Assembly (NCBI GenBank): GCA_028829895.1 | Contig: CM054177.1 | Span: 47,128,164-47,192,163 of the forward strand | Direction of reading: 5' to 3' | From: Sinotaia quadrata | Lineage: Eukaryota; Mollusca; Gastropoda; Architaenioglossa; Viviparidae | DNA: 64,000 nucleotides | Part shown: positions 25,701 to 33,281 of the stretch, in pieces | How the letters are laid out: the number at the start of each line of letters is the position of its first letter | How positions within the stretch are numbered: the first letter of the stretch is position 1 | Notes under the pieces: model-generated | The model's input: the letters and a program-made list of their open reading frames with translations, nothing else | Told to the model about the DNA's origin: nothing | Database searches by the model: none | Translations under genes and position numbers: made by a program

Positions 25701-28700
25701 TGTGGCACTATAAATATGTACTGTGCATAACAATCATTTGTAAATTTGCCTTTTTAAAATACATTTACATGTTATGTATTGTTTTTAATTTTGGTTTTGT
25801 TTTTTTTTGGTGAAAGGTATTCTGTTTGTTCATTTGTTGGATTTTTTTTTTTTTTTTTTGCATATGTGTCTCACTGCAACACTGGATTATTGCCCAGCTT
25901 GTATTTAACTCAGAAATACATATTTTGAATAGACTGTTCTTTGTGTTCATTTTTATACCTGTAGCAATATATTATAGTATTACATTGGGAGACCATTTTT
26001 CACACCTGGTGGATGATCTAGATATGTGGCTTTTATAAACAATAATTAAAGTTAGTATAATTTGTAAGTCATATCTAGTTAATTAGAAGTATTTATGTAG
26101 AATGCCATATTCATTATTCATTACGTTACTTACTTCGTTTAATTATTAAATGTTACGTTTTTGCAGTCATACGCTGAAGTGCATTGACAGTTCATTAATT
26201 GAACTTAGACATAAGGAAAAGGAAGGAAATCTGAGATCACAAGAACCAAACTTAATTTTGTCTTTGCTTTCGGAAAAATCCCTGGATAAGGTGGATGTGA
26301 TGAGCATTCTGGACACTTTATTGTCTGGCGGATCAGATTCAGTAAATACAGTTGTCTTTATTCCCATGTTATTGACCTTGTAAATACAGTTTGATGTCTT
26401 TCTTTCCACATTATTGATCTTTAAATACAGTTGTCTTTATTTCCATGTTATTAATCTGTAAATACACTTGTCTTTATTTACATGTTATTGTTCTGTAAAT
26501 ACAGCTGTCTTTATTTCCATGTTATTGATCTATAAATACAATTGTCATTATTTCCATGTTATTGATCTGTAAATATGGTTGTCTTTATTTGTATGTTATT
26601 GATCTGTAAATACTGTTAGTTGTCAATATTTTCCAAGTTATTGATCTGTAAATACTGTTGTCTTTATTTCTATGTTATTGTAAATACAGTTCTCTTAAGT
26701 TCCTTGTTATTGATCTGCAAATAAAGTTGTCTTTATTTCCATGTTATTGATCTGTAAGTACAGTTCTCTTAAGTTCCATGTTATTGATCTGTAAATACAC
26801 TTGTCTATATTTCCATGCTATTGATCTGTAAAATACAGTTGTCTTTTATTATTTTGTTATTGTGCTGTAAATACAATTCTCTTAAGTTGTGTGTTATTGA
26901 TCTGTAAATACAGTTAGTTGTCTTTAGTCTTTATTTCTACACTGTTGTTCTATAAATACAGTTGTCTTTATTCCCATGTTATTGATCTATAAGTACTGTT
27001 GTCTTTTTATTTAGTTATTGACACGGTAAATACTGTTCTCTTAAATTCTAATTTATTGAAACTGTAAACACTGTTCTCTTAAATTCTATGTTATTGAAAC
27101 TGTAAACACTGTTCTCTTAAATTCTATATTATTGAAACTGTAAAAACTATTCTCTTAATTTCCACATTGTTGTGCACAATGTTTATGTTCCACTCTTTAG
27201 TATTTTCATTGAGTTTATAAACTGTTGCAGTTGCAAATTATTTTATTTTCAGCATTGTTAAGAATGTTTTAATAATTTATTGTTTTAGTTGTCTTTTTAG
27301 CTGAAGTAGAACATTATGATATATTTAAAAATTACTTCAGCAGCCTGAAATAATTCTAGTGTAAATAAATCTTGGCTGCCTTTGAATTATGAGCCTTACT
27401 TTGAAGTTTGATACACAAATGCAATTTTTAAAAAATAATCTTGTTTATTGCTCATAAAATATAAAAATTAAATTTTGGCTATAAAGTGGAAAGTGAACTT
27501 TAATGGAAATATTTTCACAACAGATATTTTCACTCTGCAGAAGATTTTTCTACTCATTTTTTCTTCATCAGAACACAGATAAAAATCTAGTATTGTATTC
27601 AAAATTAAGAATGGTTCATTTCTTTCACTGTCATTCAGTACTGAAGTTACATTCAACTCTGAAGAAAAGATGAGTGGGAATTTGACAAATTTGTCAAAAT
27701 TCTCTGAAAAGATTACTTGCATGAATCAATAAATATGCTTATCCATTAACATTCTATCTTTAGAGCTGGCAGCAAGAACACTGTTGGCAAAATTATATCT
27801 CTCAAGGTGTTTATAGAATAAGCAATGGCTGCGAATGTTTATCAATAGGACCATTTTTTGTCAAGGTATTTGAGTATTGCAGTATAGTTTAACATATTTT
27901 TGACTTAAAATTAAAGAGTGCTCATATTTCTCTGCATAATAATATAAAATAGCACTATTTATTCAAAAATGAAATTAAAATATCCAACTTAATTTACAGC
28001 ACTGTGTTAACCCCTATAACTGCTGAATATAAATCATACAGTGAAGTGAATGATATAGATAGAAGGATTTAACAAACATCTTCTATCAAGCAAGTCTTAC
28101 TAATAGCTAGTTCACTTGCCTTCAGGGCAAATGGGTGAACAATGACATCATAATCTTGTGTCTTTATCAAGCGAGTCTTACTAATAGCTCACATGCCTTC
28201 AGGGCAAATGAGTGAACAATGACATCATAATCTTATGTCTTTATCAAGCGAGTCTTACTAATAGCTCACATGCATTCAGGATAAATGAGTAATTTGTGGC
28301 AGCATACCTTTTGGTCTGATCATGCAAATCTTTCTAATGGCACTAATGCATTCAGGACAAATGAAAAAGTTGTGACACCCTATATCTTGTGAAGTTGTTA
28401 ACAGTCACAGATTGAATATGCTTCACCTTTATTCCATTGATAAATTTTGTGGTTAATTTATTCCAGTTTGTGCTATCTATATGCTGCTTCTTTAGACTCC
28501 TCTGAGATAATGTTTACAATGTTTTAATTTACAGACAGCATGTGGACTTCAATTGTTCTTTTATTCATTGGCAACCAATCCAGACAAACAGGATAAATTG
28601 GCTCAGGAGATTCTTGGTGAGATGGGCCAAGATGGTAGTCTGACTGCAGATGTGTTGGAAAGACTTTCCTACCTCAAGGCATCACTTAAAGAGTCACTGA

Positions 28701-31700
28701 GGTAAAAATGGAATTTAAACTATTTTTTTACTTTTAGGGTGTTCATATGTACATCCATCAAATGTAAGGGTGAGTTTATAAATTGTAATTCAAGGGGAGA
28801 CATCTTTACCAACTTTGCTGAATATCACTTTGTTCAGTTACCTTTCTTCTTTCCATTCCAATTTTTAATTAATTGTACAACAACACATCTATACATGTGT
28901 GGCAGCATATCTGAAACTGAGAGGAATCAATACTATATGTCCATTTCTCACTGGTGCTATCATAACTCCCTTCTGTCTTGTTTATTTCCTGTCTTGTGAA
29001 CAGAATTTTAAAACACTGCTGCTAGGATTATTCTAAAACCCAGAACGATCAGTCATGCCACTCAACAGATTTTGCTGTCAGTTTAAATGGGGAGTTTGTA
29101 GTAGCAAAGGATGGGTCAGATAGGGTGAAGTGAGGTGGGTGGAGCAAAATTAAAGCAGTTAATAGTATGTTGTACCTGGTCATGGGTTTGTTGGATTTTC
29201 TATATAAGGAATATTTATTTATTTTGGGATTGAAGTAAAAATGTTATATTATTTTCTTTTACTTTTGTTTCCTTTATTATTTTAATTTATTACTATTACT
29301 ATGCTATCTCTATAGCTACCACTAGTATTGTTGACAATTTGTCTTATAGTTTTGCCTTTGCTCTGTTTTACCTATTGTTTATTATTTATGTTAACTTTCT
29401 GTTACTTTTATTATTGTTTAAATTAATATTATTATTTCTGTTGTGAACCATCACAGAATCTTTTTTTTACCAAGATTCTGGGAGATCCAAGGTTTTACGG
29501 AGGATATGGGCAGTGAGTAGTAGAGCAAGTCTAAGGTTTCCAGGTAGTTTATTTAGATAGCCTTCCAACTCAGATGTTATGTTCCCAAACATATTTACCA
29601 TGAACTTTTATTTCAGAATTAATATTACAGAGGACCTTTGTTTCAGAATTCATATTACAGAGGACTTTTGTTTCAGAATTCACCTAACCATGGACTTTTG
29701 TTTCATATTTCATTTTACCTTGAACTTTTGTTTCAGAATTCATTTTACCTTGAACTTTTGTTTCAGAATTCATTTTACCTTGAACTTTTGTTTCAGAATT
29801 CATTTTACCTTGAACTTTTGTTTCAGAGTTCATTTTACAGTGGACTTTTGATTCGGAATTCATTTTACTGTGGACTTTTGTTTCAGAATTCATTCCCCTC
29901 TTCCTGGTGGAGCCTTGAGAACTCTTAATTTTAATGCTGTGTTGAGTGGTTACCAAGTGCCTAAAGGGGTTAAAATTTGTTGAATTTTCTATAAATCATT
30001 TTAATTTCCCTAATATAATGCTCAAGATAGCAATACTGTTTGTCATGAAAGACTAGAGATGTTTTATTTAAATATATTTTACAGTTTGCTTACCTGTTAT
30101 TTTTTTTTTTTTTTTTTTGGTTTAGAATTTCTAATTTAAATAATGTTGCCTTTTTCTCTGTTTAGAATTTCTTTTAACTAATGCTGCCTTATTCTCTGTT
30201 TAGAATTTCTATTAATTAATGTTGCCTTATTTTCTGTTTAGAATTTCTATTAACTAATGCTGCCTTATTTTCTGTTTAGAATTTCTATTAACTAATGCTG
30301 CCTTTTCCTGCATTTGGAATTTTTATTAACTAATGCTGCCTTTTACTCTATTTGGAATTTCTATTAACTATTGTTACCTTTCAAATTTATATTAACTAAT
30401 ATTGCCATTTTTCCAGTTTAGAATTATTGTTAACTAAAGCTCCTTTTGCTGTTTAGAATTTTGTAACTGTAATGCTACTGTTATCTTAATAAAATAGCAG
30501 GTGTCTAGTTCTTGAGAAATTATTGCATTTGTATTAATTATAATTTACTACAGTATGAATCCTATTAGACTCTTTCTTAAATCAATCCTTGATTTTTGTT
30601 TTAATTATAATTTATCACAATATAAATCCTATTTGTCATTTTTTTAAAATCTGTTTCTCAGACATTTGTTTTAATTATAATTTATTGCAGTATGAATCCT
30701 ATTGGACCCTTTTCTAAAACAATCTTTAATTAAATCAATCATACTTTATTACAGTGTGAATTCTATTGGTCCCTTTTCTATAATTAAATCAGTTATAGTT
30801 TATTTCAGTATGAGTTCTATTGATTCTTTTTTATAAATAATTTTTTCTATCCCAGACATTTGTTGGAATTAGCAGCCATTGCACAGTCATGAACCCACAT
30901 TACTTTGAGAACCCAGAATGTTTCATGCCAGAACGCTGGCTTCGCAGACAGGACAGACGGAGGGAGCAAGTCACCAACTACTTTGCATATCTGCCTTTTG
31001 GATTTGGTGCTCGGAAATGTCTTGGACAGCGCTTTGCAGAGCAGGAAATATACCTTGCAACTGTCAAGGTAAGAACAGTTTACAAGCAGTATATATTGTT
31101 GAATTAATCTTAAAAGTTTTTTTTTTTAATTTCAGTCTTTTAAAATAATTTTTATTGTTTCTGTTAAAGTGGTCTAACAGAGCTTCTATTACTTAGGCAA
31201 ATGCTGATTTTCAGATTCCAGAGGGGCTTTACCAGTCCCTTTTAAGTTCTTTCAAATCTAACTTCATTTATAAGATGAATCAATAAAGCTTCTTATAATT
31301 ACATGTATTAAAATTAAAAGAGAAGTTTTACAAAATAAGTAATTTTTAAATGAATAGTTGATAGGTGGTTAAAATTTGTCAGCCCTTGAGGTTTTGCCTT
31401 CACTAGCAACCTCTCCAGCCTCTCTCAACCCAGTATCAGCACCTCTCTTTAGTCATATATGTACTTTTATTCAATCCTAGTACCTTAATCCAATGCAGTA
31501 CCTCAATCTAGTATTTCAACCCAAATCCAGTATTTCAGTCCAGTCCTAATTTCATTCACAGGTCCATTCTCAATCCAGTCCCAACATCCACTCTCAGTAA
31601 TGTACTGCTAGCCAGTCCTATTAACTCAGTCCATTCTTGATTAGATTAAGACTTGTACTGAGATTAGATAGAATCTGTCCTAGTACCACCATCTAATCTT

Positions 31701-33068
31701 ACTACATGTACTTATTCAGTGCCAAATCCTGTAACTAGTCTAGATATCTCATATATAATTCCAGTAACTCTCTTCACTTATGTGCATCTTTCCAAGTACC
31801 TCTATTCAGTCATAGTATGTCTCTCTTTTCAATCCCAGTAGCTCCATTCAGTCATAGTATGTACCCCAATCCAATTCTTGTACCTCTGTCTACTACCACT
31901 CCCAGTATCTCTATCCAAACCCAAAACATCCAATTACAGTATTGCTATCTAATCCCTGTAAAAGTATCTTTAAGTACTAAAATTTCATATGTCCACTCAC
32001 CAGTATATCAGTCTATTCCTAAAACCTTTATCTAATTCTAGTATGTGTACCTTTATGCAGTCATGTTTTACTCCCAGCATCTTCATCCAGTCCCGATACC
32101 TCAGTCTCATTCCAGTATAGGTATCTTTATCCAGTTGTGTTTACTCCCAGTATCTCCATCCAGTCCCTATACCTCAGTCTCACTCCAGTATAAGTATCTT
32201 TATCCAGTCAGTTTTTACCAGTATGGCTGTCCTATCCCAATACCTTTTTCTGTTCCCAGTTATCAAATCCTAATATCTTTAATAATTATTTTTTCTAAAA
32301 TATTTTATCTTCATTGAATTTTTTATTTTTTTTTTATTTTTTTATTTTATCTTCATTGAATTTTAATTTATTAATTCTTAGATTAACTTCTTTTCCCCTA
32401 TGTATGTGTATTTACTATAGTATTTGTAGTTATATGCATATCATATATAATGCTGTCTGGGAAAACCTGGCTATAGTCACTAAAATTGATTTTGTGCTAC
32501 AGCCATTTGTAGTTGTTTACTCCCCTTTGATAGTCCAAGGAGGTATATACTTTTTAAAAAATGTATAGTGAAAATAACTGTCTGACATAAATTAAAGTAT
32601 TTTTTAAAAATAAATTTGCGATTCTTAATTTTTATAAATTATAAAAACCCACTTTTTAATTTTTTTCACTTTAGCGCTACAGCCATTTGTAGTCATTTAC
32701 TCCCCTTTGATAGTCCAGACAGGTATCTACTTTAAAAAATGTATAGTGAAAAAACTGACATAAATTAATTTTTTTTAAAAATAATATGAGATCCTGAACT
32801 TTGATAAATTATTTTTTAAAAATCCACTTTTGAATTTTTTTCACTTTAGCCGGGTTTTCCCAGGCAGCATCATATGTGCTTTTTCAATAAATAGGAAATC
32901 TGCCACTTTCTTTATGTTTCATATGTGACACTTCGCTATATCTTGCAGGTACTACAGAAATATAAAATCAGTGTGCAAAAAGATTACAAGGAGCTAGAGA
33001 CTGTTTTCATGATGTTTCGTGCACCAAAGACACCAATTCCATTTATTTTTACACCAAGAAATCCATGA
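15192..33068 (+). CDS. Mitochondrial-clan cytochrome P450, CYP10-like; ten-exon gene (join of the exons listed below), 539 aa
   Basis: Haem-thiolate mono-oxygenase expected on the matrix side of the inner mitochondrial membrane, taking electrons from adrenodoxin/adrenodoxin reductase. The ten exons sum to 1620 nt and read in one frame with GT-AG introns. Seen: an Arg/Lys/Ser/Thr-rich N-terminus without acidic residues for about 25 residues (import presequence); IPGP hinge at 62-65; C-helix WxxxR at W164-R168; I-helix GGSDST at 342-347; K-helix ESLR (ExxR) at 399-402; PERW at 454-457; haem loop FGFGARKCLG with Cys484; then RFAEQE, the mitochondrial-type sequence after the haem loop. The I-helix has Ser where Thr is usual at position five of the motif. 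Length matches mitochondrial P450s. Lymnaea CYP10, from an endocrine organ, is the obvious molluscan relative, but subfamily and substrate cannot be settled by eye. The introns are loaded with minisatellites, some anchored on splice sites (see findings). Sure of family, fairly sure of the exon structure. Confidence 0.93.
16249..16391 (+). CDS. P450 exon 2: proline-rich hinge
   Basis: Acceptor TATTACAG, donor TTTCT|GTAAGA. Codes residues 36-83, including PFESIPGPKG and PFIGT, the hinge and first strand typical of mitochondrial P450s. It enters in phase 2 and leaves in phase 1. An in-frame Met (residue 41, 16262) could be mistaken for the start, but that would remove the presequence. Confidence 0.93.
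17270..17690 (-). repeat. Interspersed repeat family 1, minus-strand fragment in P450 intron 2
   Basis: Reverse complement matches copy A at about 3180-3460, e.g. GAATTCACGAAGATTATCTTGAACATTCCTCA. It abuts the plus-strand copy that follows, making a head-to-head pair. Confidence 0.7.
17690..18850 (+). repeat. Interspersed repeat family 1, longest copy, in P450 intron 2
   Basis: Begins near TTAATGGTTATGATTATTA and runs through TAATAATTCTCCAGAAGACACC, ATATTTAGTGAGCCCCCATCC and AACAATAAATTTATTAAATC to AGCATTCACTAAT. It shows that the family is at least 1.16 kb long. No coding sequence recognised. Confidence 0.8.
19749..19801 (+). repeat. (CA)n(TA)n microsatellite in P450 intron 2
   Basis: CA units followed by TA units. 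Confidence 0.97.
20578..20803 (+). CDS. P450 exon 3: A to B helix region
   Basis: Acceptor TGTTCCAG, donor ACATG|GTGAGC. Codes about residues 84-158 with LHQTYGPIVCIRFG, the conserved strand after helix A, then the B-helix stretch ending SLGT. Enters in phase 1, leaves in phase 2. Confidence 0.95.
21105..21335 (+). repeat. Degenerate array in P450 intron 3 (GTTGCAG units)
   Basis: Repeats of TAGTTGTATGATGTTTGTTG and CAGTCTCATAATGTTGCAG, with many TTGCAG acceptor-like ends, between exons 3 and 4. Confidence 0.85.
21350..21570 (+). repeat. 38-bp minisatellite in P450 intron 3
   Basis: About six units of TACACTGGACTATCTGGAGA + TTTATTTGGGAGTTGAAG. Confidence 0.9.
21871..22052 (+). CDS. P450 exon 4: C-helix
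   Basis: Acceptor CCATTAACAG, donor GAGA|GTGAGT. Codes residues 159-219 with NGEEWQRLRTPLN, the C-helix WxxxR motif that contacts a haem propionate, and a D/E-helix segment ending DFFRFAAE. Phase 2 in, phase 1 out. Confidence 0.95.
22555..22868 (+). repeat. ~29-bp AT-rich minisatellite in P450 intron 4
   Basis: Units of TAGTAAATTACATAATGAAT + ACTATAA, about ten degenerate copies. Confidence 0.9.
23001..23150 (+). repeat. ~74-bp tandem duplication in P450 intron 4
   Basis: ACTTTTGACTATAGACTCAA... to CCACCAGCCTAT occurs twice head to tail. Confidence 0.85.
24563..24767 (+). CDS. P450 exon 5: E to G helices; donor lies in a 50-bp tandem array
   Basis: Acceptor CTGTCTTAG; donor GTTG|GTATGA in phase 2, the only donor here that restores frame with exon 6 (Cys288). 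Codes residues 220-287 (starts SIGVVCFNKRLGFLD). The last 31 nt of the exon plus the donor form copy 1 of a five-copy 50-bp array at 24737-24985, so near-identical donors follow every 50 bp downstream. Confidence 0.92.
24737..24985 (+). repeat. 50-bp array copying the exon 5 end and its splice donor
   Basis: Five units starting at 24737, 24787, 24837, 24887 and 24936. Unit 1 carries the last 31 exonic nt of P450 exon 5 (ending TTAGTTG) and the intron start GTATGATTATTTTTCCTGC. Units 2, 3 and 5 keep TTAGTTG|GTATGA exactly; unit 4 has TTAGCTG|GTATGA. Confidence 0.95.
25030..25400 (+). repeat. 58-bp minisatellite in P450 intron 5
   Basis: About five units with TACTTTCACTATTTGAAAGT + GCTCAATTAGATTACCAGAC; the first units are degenerate. 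Confidence 0.92.
25533..25702 (+). repeat. ~82-bp tandem pair in P450 intron 5
   Basis: GATCATGATTA-TTTATATTTCTTC ... GGTATTTTAGG-GA-GGATTGTTTGTTGT twice. Confidence 0.85.
26167..26341 (+). CDS. P450 exon 6: H helix to I-helix start; donor lies in a 37-bp tandem array
   Basis: Acceptor GTTTTTGCAG, donor ATTCA|GTAAAT, leaving in phase 0. Codes about residues 288-346 and ends LLSGGSDS, the first part of the I-helix oxygen-activation motif. The donor GTAAATACAG is the first unit of a roughly 37-bp array that fills about 840 bp of intron 6. Confidence 0.93.
26341..27180 (+). repeat. ~37-bp array (about 22 units) beginning at the exon 6 donor
   Basis: Unit CTGTAAATACAGTTGTCTTT + ATTTCCATGTTATTGAT, degenerating 3'-ward. 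The very first GTAAATACAG is the intron 6 donor, so most units contain a copy of it. Confidence 0.93.
28080..28385 (+). repeat. ~78-bp minisatellite in P450 intron 6
   Basis: Three to four units with GTCTTACTAATAGCTCACAT, GCCTTCAGGGCAAATGAGTG, AACAATGACATCATAATCTT. Confidence 0.9.
28535..28701 (+). CDS. P450 exon 7: I-helix end to K-helix
   Basis: Acceptor AATTTACAG, donor TGAG|GTAAAA, phase 2. Codes residues 347-401 from TACGLQLFFYSLATNP to LKASLKESL; the split codon gives Arg402 of ExxR. Confidence 0.95.
29590..29896 (+). repeat. 30-bp array ending at the exon 8 acceptor
   Basis: About ten units of CTTTTGTTTCAGAATTCATT + TTACCTTGAA. The last TTTGTTTCAG|AATTCATT is the real acceptor of P450 exon 8. 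The previous unit has CGG instead of CAG (29846-29860 region) and an in-frame TGA at 29849-29851. Confidence 0.94.
29887..29968 (+). CDS. P450 exon 8: K to K' segment; acceptor lies in a 30-bp tandem array
   Basis: Acceptor TTTTGTTTCAG is the last unit of a 30-bp array; donor AAAGGG|GTTAAA is weak but is the only one giving the expected VPKGT across the join. Codes residues 402-429 (IHSPLPGGALRTLNFN...SGYQVPKG), the usual sequence between ExxR and PERW. In frame upstream is a TGA at 29849-29851, so use of array acceptors beyond it would truncate the protein. Confidence 0.9.
30120..30470 (+). repeat. 38-bp minisatellite in P450 intron 8
   Basis: About nine units of CTGTTTAGAATTTCTATTAA + CTAATGCTGCCTTATTTT, each with an acceptor-like TGTTTAG. 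Confidence 0.9.
30530..30855 (+). repeat. Degenerate ~70-bp array running up to the exon 9 acceptor
   Basis: Units contain TTAATTATAATTTATTGCAG + TATGAATCCTATTGG. One unit holds TTCTCAGACATTTGTT (30656-30671), nearly the sequence TCCCAGACATTTGTT of the true exon 9 acceptor. Confidence 0.8.
30856..31068 (+). CDS. P450 exon 9: PERW and haem-binding loop
   Basis: Acceptor TTCTATCCCAG, donor CAAG|GTAAGA, both phase 0. Codes residues 430-500: MPERWLRR, then FGFGARKCLGQRFAEQEIY with the haem-ligand Cys484 and the RxxAExE sequence typical of mitochondrial P450s. Confidence 0.97.
31430..32290 (+). repeat. Degenerate CCAGTA-rich array in P450 intron 9
   Basis: Loose 20-50-bp units such as CAGTCCCTATACCTCAGTCT and CCAGTATAAGTATCTTTATC; 32090-32200 holds two clearer ~65-bp copies. 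Confidence 0.75.
32451..32869. mobile_element. MITE-like element with inverted ends inside P450 intron 9
   Basis: Begins TGCTGTCTGGGAAAACCTGG and ends with its near-perfect reverse complement (22 of 24 match including flanks). Inside are two ~200-bp direct copies of an AT-rich unit containing CTACAGCCATTTGTAGT and TTTACTCCCCTTTGATAGTC. It has no coding capacity. I do not see a clear target duplication, so the superfamily is open. It sits 80 bp upstream of P450 exon 10. Confidence 0.65.
32949..33068 (+). CDS. P450 exon 10: L-helix end, C-terminus and stop
   Basis: Acceptor TATATCTTGCAG. Codes VLQKYKISVQKDYKELE... to PFIFTPRNP and TGA at 33066-33068. The stop codon and the following 3' UTR are part of a 111-bp tandem duplication (33060-33281). 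A plausible poly(A) signal AATAAA lies at 33785-33790. Confidence 0.95.
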   Translation, partial: VLQKYKISVQKDYKELETVFMMFRAPKTPIPFIFTPRNP

Positions 33069-33281
33069 CAATCCAGACATAAGACAAATGCTTTTTCTTA
33101 GTTCTTAAATGGTTCAACTCCTAAATGGAAGTTATATTTTTACACTTTGTCTTGAAGATGAATACTTTGAAATCCATGACAATCCAGACATAAGACAAAT
33201 GCTTTATCTTAGTTCTTAAATGGTTCAACTCCTAAATGGAAGTTATATTTTTACACTTTGTCTCGAAGGTGATTACTTTAG
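33060..33281 (+). repeat. 111-bp tandem duplication including the P450 stop codon
   Basis: AATCCATGACAATCCAGACA starts at 33060 and again at 33171. The copies differ at only a few bases through TACACTTTGTCT. Confidence 0.97.

Noticed and set aside
29579..29928. Phe/Asn-rich repetitive ORFs near P450 exon 8
   Set aside because: Products of the 30-bp intronic array; discussed only as potential mis-spliced extension.
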